DNA from: Dactylonectria macrodidyma | Taxonomy: Eukaryota; Ascomycota; Sordariomycetes; Hypocreales; Nectriaceae | Length of the DNA stretch: 64,000 nucleotides | Reading direction: 5' to 3' | Assembly: GCA_020744425.1 (NCBI GenBank) | Contig: JAGMUV010000024.1 | Location: forward strand, 310,001 to 374,000 | Shown: positions 56,457 to 64,000 of the stretch, one piece after another | Layout of the letters: every line of letters starts with the position of its first letter | Position numbering within the stretch: position 1 is the stretch's first letter | Made by a program: the position numbers and the translations under genes | Notes under the pieces: generated by a model | Told to the model about the DNA's origin: nothing | Databases searched by the model: none | The model's input: the letters and a program-made list of their open reading frames with translations, nothing else

Positions 56457-56920
56457 TTAGAAACATTGAAAAGACCTAATTTTATCATTCCAAGGAGTTA
56501 AAGTTATACCGCATATCGTTCTACCCAAACTAGTTTGGTCGCGAGTAGTTGAGTAAACCCAATAAGGGCACCCCGAGCAATCACAACTGCTATAACTAGT
56601 CAATAACGTTATGATCATTTAAATTAATTATAAAACTTACGCCGAAAAGACACACGTTTCAATACCCTGAAGACGACCGGCTTTAAGGGAAGAGACCTTG
56701 CCTGCTCAGTCCCCAAGGCGGTCTTAATAAAGAATATTAGCAAGTGTCATCTTTAAAGTAAACATCAATGTTTATACTTACGGCAACTGTCGTGAAGATT
56801 GAGCTGGTGATTCTCAGATGCACCACCATAATTTATGTCATCAAAGACCCAAACCTCAACAGCTGAACTAAATGAGGCAAGGGAGAGGGCAGTAGTAACG
56901 GCGACGGCAGTAAAGCGCAT
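56457..56920 (-). CDS. Small secreted beta/gamma-crystallin-like protein
   Basis: Three short exons (56782-56920, 56641-56701, 56457-56586) sum to 109 residues. The start MRFTAVAVTTALSLASFSSA is a good signal peptide. The mature protein begins VEVWVFDDINYGGASENHQL, the aromatic-x5-G pattern of a Greek-key motif, followed by CRKVSSLKAGRLQGIETCVF. The second half has CDCSGCPYWVYSTT and ends LTPWNDKIRSFQCF; the NDKI-S-F-x-C close is typical of crystallin-like fungal secreted proteins. Seven Cys are present. Donors are all GTAAGT; the first acceptor (CAG before 56701) was chosen because the alternative AAG leads to an immediate stop. A TATA box lies about 95 nt upstream. An extracellular or effector-like role is possible; function is unknown. 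Confidence 0.75.
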
Positions 56921-57013
56921 CGTTGTTTTAGGATGGTTGTTGGTTATCGGTAGTGTTATTCTGGTGAGAAGGTATATGTTGTGAGAGATCTGAGAAAAAA
57001 ATAGGAGAATAGC

Positions 57014-57021
57014 TTTATATA
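57014..57021 (-). promoter_or_regulatory. TATA box of the crystallin-like gene
   Basis: TATATAAA on the minus strand lies about 95 nt upstream of the ATG at 56920, a normal core-promoter position for a strongly expressed secreted protein. Confidence 0.6.
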
Positions 57022-57191
57022 GACGTTTTCTATCTACAGTACCTTAGTAAATACGAGGTTTAATAAGTTCACGAGTACTCATGAACTTGTTAGGCTTAGA
57101 AATACCACTTTGGGGAAATGCATCGTTACGATTGTAGCGAAGTATTCGTTCTCAAAAGGAAAAGCCGAAATGACAAAGCCAATGCAAGTAA

Positions 57192-57233
57192 GCGGATGTA
57201 AGAAAGCGGATGTAAGAAAGCGGATGCGAGAAG
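57192..57233. repeat. 14-bp tandem repeat
   Basis: Two identical copies of GCGGATGTAAGAAA are followed by a diverged third (GCGGATGCGAGAAG), about 270-310 nt upstream of the crystallin-like gene. Each unit has one CGG. Confidence 0.8.
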
Positions 57234-58293
57234 ATGGGATTATTGCGATTATCACTGCCCGTAGCTCGACCCCCTGGTATTCAACTATCTGCCCATCCAA
57301 AGACTACCGAGCCTAGTGCTTTGGAATCGCAGCCTTTCCGACCTTGAACAAGTACAGCCTCCACCGTAGAATATGGCTAAATGGCGTCTCAGTCAGCTAC
57401 CAGAAGAATCTCTTGCAGAGCTTGGCGAGAAAGACTGGGATTTAGCCTTCATCTTCCTACTCTTGAAAAATCATAGTCAAAGAGTAGAAGCTGAACTGTC
57501 TAAGTCACCGCTGACAGGTGGCCGTTGAAAATCCTTGACTCCTCCCACAAGCCCCGCCCTTTCGCACGCACTTTCCTGCTCAACATGGCACAGAAACTTA
57601 AGACAGGTGATTTGAATGGAACGCTGGCAACCGTATAGCAAATCAAAGCCAAGTAGAGTCGCCGAATTGCGTTTTTGAGAGCTAGTGTAACCTCTTAATA
57701 TCCTCAAGAGCTAAAGCTTGCGGCCTGCGTAAAATGGTTATCTTCACAATATACTATGCGCATTACGACCACCAGTTGCGCTACAATGTCTAATTCGAGA
57801 CCTTGCATTGAGGATTTCTGCAAGGCGATGACAAAGCGTATCCTAACACGCCAACCTTGTCGCGATGCCGCGTGCCGAATTTGAAGGAGCTTAGTTGGGT
57901 CACACATGTGGTTGCATGAAAGAGCGGTGTGCCAACATTGACAACCTCTTGTTGGTGTGTCAACCGTCGCCGCACTGAGTACCCTGGGAGAAAGGGCACC
58001 CTCGAACACATAAGGCACTTGTGCTAGCCATTCGGTGTGCATGTCGATGTGGGAGGCCTTCCACTACCTCTGGTTTCTTTCCGAGCCACGGCCTTGCATT
58101 AGCGTTCGTATCCTCGAACGTTACATTGCCTAGATTGCTTCCATTGTTGTTGCCAATGAAAGCCCAGTTGCTATGCGGGAGGCCATCCGCTGAATTTCCT
58201 CCTCGATTTTCATTACCAAGATTGGGAAAGATGCTACGGGAGTAGGCCTGTGTATCTCGAATTATAAAGAGATACTTTCATAACGCAGGTAGT

Positions 58294-58935
58294 TCACACG
58301 GGGCTCGTTTTCATGACGCGACCTGAAACTACTTTAGAGCCAGACCTATCACTCGGCGCCTTCCGAACCCGTCTGCGCCGCCCACGTGGGCCCCCGAGAC
58401 GCTGCAACAATGTTGCCAGATATCCCCCATCTTTCTTAGCCTCTGCCATGTTGATTCTGTGTTCGTCTTCGAGCGTGTAGGCGCGGAATGCGTCGAAATC
58501 ATGCCACACCTTGACCTCCTTATGCGTCCGTCGCGCATCAATCAGGTCTACAATGTTGACAAGCGTGTTCTTCAACTCCTTCTTGCACTTCTCGATGGAG
58601 TCGCTTGGGGGTATGCGGACCTCGCGGCACAGGCTTTGATAGCCCTCGAGTTTCTCCTCTTCGGTAAGCTCTTCGTCGATTCTGTCTGGCTGCGATTGAG
58701 AAAAATAGTGCAGCTTGATTTCCTGACTCATGGCAATGGTGCGCTCCCGAGTGTACTGCTGAGAGCCGGGGACCCATTGCTGTGATGACGCGAGGCGGGC
58801 GAATTCATGGTCGAAAGACGCGTCATTGTCGGGCTCGAAGTTCTCAAACTTGGCAAAGTGGGATTGAGAAGATGGTGGCGGGATAACAATATCCTCCTCT
58901 TGTTTGATTGCAGCATGCTCTTGTTTGATTGACAT
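58294..58935 (-). CDS. Conserved fungal protein of unknown function
   Basis: This single-exon gene has 213 residues from the ATG at 58935 (MSIKQEHAAIKQEEDIVIPP); an upstream in-frame ATG at 58986 adds a hydrophobic stretch unlikely to be coding. The core carries FDHEFARLASSQQWVPGSQ, the stretch YTRERTIAMSQEIKLHYF, and LTEEEKLEGYQSLCREVRI. After that come TLVNIVDLIDARRTHKEVK and DEHRINMAEAKKDGGYLA. I recognise these as a block conserved in many Sordariomycete hypothetical proteins, often in multiple copies per genome. The C-terminus is very basic (GPRGRRRRVRKAPS), suggesting nuclear location or nucleic-acid contact. No enzyme motif is seen. Confidence 0.8.
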   Translation of the reverse strand: MSIKQEHAAIKQEEDIVIPPPSSQSHFAKFENFEPDNDASFDHEFARLASSQQWVPGSQQYTRERTIAMSQEIKLHYFSQSQPDRIDEELTEEEKLEGYQSLCREVRIPPSDSIEKCKKELKNTLVNIVDLIDARRTHKEVKVWHDFDAFRAYTLEDEHRINMAEAKKDGGYLATLLQRLGGPRGRRRRVRKAPSDRSGSKVVSGRVMKTSPV

Positions 58936-59201
58936 ATTATGGACGACAATTAGGGACGACAAGTTGATTGAAAGATTGCATGTCATGACAGAGGTCGCCG
59001 CGTCGCGTTGGGGGTCCGCGTTTGGACCAACAAGCCTGCTTGCTCGCTATGCTGTCTTACTACAAATCTCCCAATTCCATATCCCGCATACATCAATACC
59101 TCCAATAACACACCTGCTTGAGTAGCACCGGCTGTATTAATAGCAGCGCATGCCCTCAGCACTCTACAATCAGGTCTCTTGCATCACACTTCATCACCAA
59201 A

Positions 59202-59921
59202 ATGGCCGACACTCGAATCTCTACATGGACTAAATTCCATTCTCCCGCCTCAAAGCCCCTCGACCTGTCCATTTTCAAGCCACTCCAGGCAGTCGAGACT
59301 CAATTTGATGATCCCGCATTCTATGGTCCGGTTTTAGAATCCCCAGGAGAATATATGCTCATTATAGACTGGGAATCGGCCAAGGCATACGAGGAATTTA
59401 AAGCGTCGCCTCACTATCAACAACTAGTCACCAACTTCAGTGCCCAGTCTGCCACCGAGCCGAAAACGCAACTAGTCAATTTTGGCAAACTTGCCTTTTC
59501 GTGGCATTTCGGTCTCGGTACCGAAATTCGGACCGTCTACTTTCCAACATCGATGTCGGTTCAGCAACGCGAGGCGGTGGGTAACATAAATGGCTTCGTC
59601 CTTTCTATGACACCTGGCATCGGCGCGAGTTCGTCAGATCGTCCTTACAACGGGGTCCCAGTCGCCGGGTGGGTGGAAGGCACGCAGAAGTGGAATGGTG
59701 ATGATGTGTGGGTGTGTTTGTGGTGTCACTATTGGACCGACAAAGAAGCAGAGCAGCGCTTCAAGAATGATGAGCGAAGACCGCCTCGAGGGGCGGATCC
59801 GGTTCGACGGCTTGCGGTAGAGGCCTTTGATCTAGACTTGAAAGAAATGGGAGCGGTGGGGTGGACAGACTACCATGTGGAGTTGAAGGAACTTGACTTT
59901 GAAGGGGCATCTGAAGTATGA
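59202..59921 (+). CDS. Hypothetical protein, probable dimeric alpha/beta-barrel
   Basis: This 239-residue single-exon product starts MADTRISTWTKFHSPASKP at 59202 in good context (AAAATGG). The pattern of strands and helices (EYMLIIDWESAKAYEEFKAS, then HYQQL) resembles ABM/ferredoxin-like dimeric barrels found in stress-response and monooxygenase-like proteins. A second repeat may span residues 150-225 (WVCLWCHYWTDKEAEQRF). No catalytic residues are recognisable. No signal peptide or membrane helix is present. It is divergent from the basic protein at 58294-58935 across 266 nt. Function is unknown. Confidence 0.75.
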   Translation: MADTRISTWTKFHSPASKPLDLSIFKPLQAVETQFDDPAFYGPVLESPGEYMLIIDWESAKAYEEFKASPHYQQLVTNFSAQSATEPKTQLVNFGKLAFSWHFGLGTEIRTVYFPTSMSVQQREAVGNINGFVLSMTPGIGASSSDRPYNGVPVAGWVEGTQKWNGDDVWVCLWCHYWTDKEAEQRFKNDERRPPRGADPVRRLAVEAFDLDLKEMGAVGWTDYHVELKELDFEGASEV

Positions 59922-60102
59922 TGTTGAAGGCAGACTAGAGACTGCGCAGATACAATCATAGTACTTATCGATACAAGTAAAATCTATTCCCAGATCTAGC
60001 CACGCGACAATTTCGGTTACTGAATCTATGAAACATTTGTCCGCGTTTGCAAGGTACAAGGACATTTTCCACAGTGTCCGACAGAGAGCTCGACGTGGCG
60101 TC

Positions 60103-61250
60103 CTATTTGGAAACCGACGAACCATCCGCAAAGGTGAACCCAGTGTACGTTTGCCCCAGATGATATGCCAGCGCGTACATGGCGAAGGATTCGGGATTCT
60201 GCGTCCCGTCTCGAATTCCGAACTTGAGGATATCGGATAGTTTATCTGCAAATGGCAAGTTAGCGCTCATTCTAGGCCGCACATTTTCTTCGTCAACTTA
60301 CAGCTATGGTCCGGCGTGGTGGCGAGCCCCAATGCCAGATGAAACATTTCGTGGAAAAGGGTCAGAGAATGGGTTTGAAGATCGTGGATAGATGTTCCCG
60401 CTGCTGTTACGGCGGGGATATCTGCTAGAGTGACGCCCTGGCTGGCTTTAAAGTTCTTGATGCAGAGCGTGACTGTGCTGGGCTTGGTGCCATCTTGAGT
60501 GGCTCCCATGTTGTCTGGGTTCGAGCAGTAATCGCCCGGAGGAGAGAACACGTAGCCAATTTTTGCGTTCCAAAATGGACTGAGTTCCCGTTCTATATGG
60601 AAGCATGGATGTCAGGGTTATAGAAATGACCTGTGGGAAAGCCATACATACTTTGCTTGTCCGTCGGCCCATATATGTCTTCTATTTTATCGTTGGCAGG
60701 GAAAGGTTTGCCCGTGGCTACGTCTAGCGCCACGGCGTCCCAAGCTTGTTCTAAAATGCCCCCGTCAATGGAGAGCGTCTTCAGTGGAGATCATGGAGGG
60801 CAAGACACTTACCGATGACCCAGTCACTGTCGCAGAAGAGCCATGGTTTACCGCCAGGGGGTGCTTTTGTGTTGTCAAGAACTTCTTGAACTCGCGTCAC
60901 ACGACCTAGGCAAATATTAAGCACCTGGGAGAGATATTCAGGACAGTGTCTGCGGCAAACGTACGAGTGACCTCCTTCTTGCTTCCCGCCGGCTTGATGC
61001 TAAAGAAGCCGTTCAAGTAGCTCAGGCTGTCTGCGTCAGTGGCTGCTACGCCGACGGCAGCGGCATTGATCAATGTCTGTGAATCCGCAAACCACTTGTC
61101 GAGGCTGTCTTTATGGTCATCGCAGCCGCCTTCGGTCGTTCCGGGTTGTACATTGAAGACATCATTAATGGCACCCAGCGCGACTTGGCCAAGGAACCCA
61201 AGAACGACAAGAAGACGAGCTAAAGATAGTGAGGAGGATATTGAAGACAT
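60103..61250 (-). CDS. Secreted HExxH metallopeptidase-like protein
   Basis: Five exons (60965-61250, 60813-60905, 60652-60750, 60302-60592, 60103-60245) sum to 303 residues. The start MSSISSSLSLARLLVVLGF is a signal peptide. Intron 1 (60906-60964) uses donor GTACGT; reading through it gives a premature stop. The zinc motif is in exon 4: TLFHEMFHLALG, an HExxH helix. Downstream, NPESFAMYALAYHLG resembles the NADSYAxFA segment that follows the site in deuterolysin-like (M35) peptidases, where an Asp completes the zinc site. Cys residues (GGCDDHK, WLFCDSDW, DYCSNPDN, TLCIKNF) suggest disulphides. It is likely an extracellular protease-like protein; the third zinc ligand is not certain, so catalysis is not proven. 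Confidence 0.82.
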
Positions 61251-62719
61251 GTTGGTGTACTGGACGGTGACCATTCGCGAGGTCTAGAATGGTACGACGA
61301 TAGCGAGTGTGGAAAAGAGAGGGATAAAGACGTGCAAATATGGCCGAAAGAATGTCATGTCTTGATATGTCTATATAATTAGTGTCAATTTCTATGCTGT
61401 TTGCGGCCCATGGCCTCGTTATCAATACTGTGTCGGTTGCTCGCTGTTCCGGAGTTGACTACACTTGGAGACCAGGGTCTGCTACCAGGCTGAGGCTGTG
61501 CCTCGAATCCTTCGTATCTATTCCGAGATCCTTCTGCTTACCCGCTGCGCATAACGCTCGGCACATTTCCTCCGGATCAAGATTCAGCGGATGCGCTCAC
61601 GGAATCCTGAACGAATTAGCGAGTGCAGCCCCGAACCCCACTCCCCGCGGCCAATCGACAGGCTGTGTTAGGCGCGGGGTGGCTTCAGCCCTGTGCTGTG
61701 TGCTGTTGGACCTAATGCATCGGAGTGTTTCAGAAGGGGAATGGGCCATTGTTTAGGAGCCATGTTCGATAATATAGCGAATATCCCGTTGGAGGATTAC
61801 TACCGAACCAGGAACGGAGGATGGAGGCAACCCAAAGAGGGCTTTTTGACGCGATTCTCTGCTCTTTTCAGAAGCTGGGGGCCTGATTGAGGTTGCAGAG
61901 AAGATCCTTTTGCCCTGATTATTCAGTCACAATGCGATGCTATATCGGGCTTCACAATATGCACACTGCGGGATCCTGTTTGCCGCCACTGTTTCATGGG
62001 GATAAGCCGGCAGATGTCAGCCCCCAACGATCATCGCTCGCATATCTTGCGTCTTATTTGTCGCCGAGTTGCCCTTGTATCTGATTAGTGATAAAATAGA
62101 TCAGTGTCACACTGCGTCCATGCTAGGATTTGAAGCCTTTCCGTCTCCGCATGATCACCACAGCCAAACGAAACGCTGAGGCTCTGAAGGATGCACGTAC
62201 TGGTGGGTGAGAATCGGCGCTTCGGCAGATTGTACCTTTCCACCCCTTGCTCAACCTTCATACTTGGCATTTTCGGAGACTTTGGAAAATGCATGGCCAG
62301 CCCCGTAGGGTTTTCAGCCGGCCTTCCTTGCATGTTTCAGAGCCGCTTGGTCTGTGGGATGGACACGAAATTATTATTACACACATGCTGGCCTTCAATT
62401 GTGGTCTAAATGCACTTATCGGGGCGGTGCCTAAGGATTCGTCGGCGCTGGCGGCTCGGATGTGAGAATTGCCGGAGCCTCATTCGTCATCTACGTACCG
62501 CCTTGAGTTATGTTTCTGCGTTTGTTTATTTTTACCATCATGGCTTGCCGGGGATGAATATAGGCACATATACTTCCGGATTCATCCTGCAAAAGCCAGC
62601 AGCTCAAGCCGAGTGAGCCTCCTCGATTATTTCCTACACTCGCTTCATTGTATCTTTCATCTGTATTTCAGCACGATCACGACACTCCATTGTTTCCTTC
62701 TTTCACAGACTCTGTCGAG
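61251..62719. other. Divergent intergenic region
   Basis: A 1.5-kb region between the metallopeptidase-like gene (-) and the Thr-rich secreted protein gene (+). Several open frames of 60-125 codons overlap on both strands; none has a recognised domain or consistent splicing. It is probably promoter sequence on both sides. Confidence 0.5.
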
Positions 62720-64000
62720 ATGCGATTCTTCGGAGCTACCCCATTGCTGGTGCTGCTCGGTACGCAGTTGACAGATGCATTCCGCCCGCAACGGCCTCTT
62801 GCGTGTGATGTTGGGTCTTGCCTCCATGGGCAGTCGTGTAAGACGCTTGAGCAGCGTGAAACATGCTGTCGGCGCACCCAGGGTCATGCTGAACATATCT
62901 GCGCTCGCGGTACGTTTCCATTCTCTACAGTAAAGCGATAAGTGAATATGATACTAACATCACGATTGAAGGAGAGGAGTGCTGTGGCCACGGCTGCTGT
63001 GCGAAAGGCTGGCAGTGTGGCTCAAATAAAATGTGTCATCCTCCAGATGCTGGTTCATCCAAAGACACGAATAGTTTGACAACTATCTTTACTGTTGTCA
63101 GACGTGCGCCAGTATTTCCGAGAATTGATGTGGCAGAAGCGACCACACCCGGATCCCAAGGTCCCGTCTCTAATACTCCATCCTCTGAAGTCATTTCAAC
63201 TAGTGATCATACGCCGACAAGCCTCATTGACGACTCAACCACCTTATCCCAATCTACTGAGACTACGGAGTCAGTTTCGACAACTGAAGTTGTGAACACT
63301 CCTACTTCCACCACGGAGCAACCGACAACGACTGCTATCTCTGAGACAGAGACGTCCACCTCAAGCTTAACTCTCGGTCCGGGAACTCCCAGTGCATCTG
63401 AAACCTCGACGAACTTCGACACTCAAGATTCGACCGCTACTTCTGAGACGGACTCGCAGACAACTACCACTGAAGATCAAACCTCTACTACAGCCGGGGA
63501 ACCAACTGCGACTGTGATTACAAAACCAGACGGCCAGGTCACGACGATCCCTCCCTCAACAGATGGCGAAGCTACGACAACAGCCACTTCAACAGACGAG
63601 GGCGGTGTTCTTGTTCCAATCACAACCTCCATCAGCGACCCCCAACCTACCGATGATGGATTTGAGATCCCCTGCAACATGTGGTTTTTTGGAGGATGTT
63701 TCGGTATTATCTTTGGTTGGCACATCATTATTCCTCCAGGAATTTATCCACCGTACGTAGCAGCAATATGTTCATCAATTTTGATGAGAAAAACGACTAA
63801 CATTGGCTAGGGGACCACCTCCGGGTTTCAAAATCGACCCAGAGTTTCCTATCAAGGTCGACATTACAGGAAATCTACCGAAATGGCCAGAATTCACGTA
63901 TGAGCCCAAATAACACAAACTAACTTAACGACTTCGAAATCTGACATTTCATGCAGCGTTGGACCCGATCATGTCCCGACATTTTCCTCCGAGCCCACAG
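62720..64000 (+). CDS. Secreted Cys-rich and Ser/Thr-rich protein, 5' part
   Basis: Exons 62720-62909, 62972-63752, 63811-63897 and 63957 onward keep one frame and run off the right edge. The start MRFFGATPLLVLLGTQLTDA is a signal peptide. Residues about 28-85 hold a Cys-dense block (CDVGSCLHGQSC, GEECCGHGCCAKGWQCG) that resembles small chitin-binding or knottin-like modules. About 170 residues rich in Thr and Ser follow, suited to heavy O-glycosylation as in cell-wall proteins. Then come CNMWFFGGCFGIIFGWH and a Pro-rich segment with GPPPGFKIDPEFP and LPKWPEFTVGPDHVPTF. That last order is seen in large secreted fungal proteins of unknown function. A cell-surface role is likely. The C-terminal domains are outside the window. 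Confidence 0.8.

Larger units (their letters stand above)
56921..58293. other. Promoter of the crystallin-like gene and gene-free DNA
   Basis: This 1.4-kb region has a TATA box (57014-57021) and a 14-bp tandem repeat (57192-57233). Open frames at 57.5-58.2 kb overlap on both strands and none has recognisable sequence. Confidence 0.5.

Noticed and set aside
1..64000. CRISPR arrays, bacterial operons or ribosome binding sites
   Set aside because: The window is eukaryotic (spliced genes, intron-containing tRNA) and no regularly spaced repeat array was found.

Overview
The window looks like nuclear DNA of a filamentous ascomycete (Pezizomycotina, most likely Sordariomycetes and possibly Hypocreales; the species cannot be told from sequence alone). 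The signs are short introns of about 45-110 nt with GTRNGT donors and YAG acceptors, a high density of Zn2Cys6 regulators, HET-domain sequences, a PDR-type ABC transporter, secreted Cys- or Thr-rich proteins and an intron-containing class II tRNA gene. Most genes were rebuilt by joining exons by hand. Wherever a full exon chain is given, the exon lengths sum to a multiple of three.

Region 1 (1-25 kb) is rich in oxidoreductases and regulators. It holds an FMN-dependent monooxygenase (5' end outside the window), an esterase, a two-domain FAD oxidoreductase, a small four-helix membrane protein, an MFS sugar-type transporter, a divergently transcribed ferredoxin-reductase-like flavoprotein, an old-yellow-enzyme-type reductase and four intact Zn2Cys6 regulators, plus the tail of a fifth regulator and of a HET protein. 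A CGGAACCGCCG element occurs upstream of the FAD oxidoreductase and between the MFS and reductase genes, which suggests a co-regulated catabolic or detoxification cluster.

Region 2 (25-32.6 kb) has a long coiled-coil protein with a possible 60-nt cassette exon, then about 3.7 kb with no convincing gene (a helically phased CCAAT-box array and weak relics), then one small gene whose frame is crossed by a TAG.

Region 3 (32.6-43 kb) contains a mitochondrial Rieske/AIF-like reductase, a 1437-residue PDR-type ABC exporter and a large Zn2Cys6 regulator. That regulator is a paralogue of the one at 22.8-25.0 kb. Its promoter has a CGG palindrome, and one arm of it recurs exactly upstream of the ABC gene.

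Region 4 (43-51 kb) is a patchwork of decayed genes (a conserved-domain fragment and an amino-acid permease pseudogene), followed by an intact HET protein and two divergent methyltransferases, one of them with a 21-nt microexon.

Region 5 (51-64 kb) has tRNA-Leu(AAG), a CCCH zinc-finger protein, a three-exon secreted beta/gamma-crystallin-like protein whose exons are too short to stand out as open frames, two conserved proteins of unknown function, a secreted HExxH metallopeptidase-like protein, and the start of a secreted Cys-rich/Thr-rich protein that runs off the right edge.
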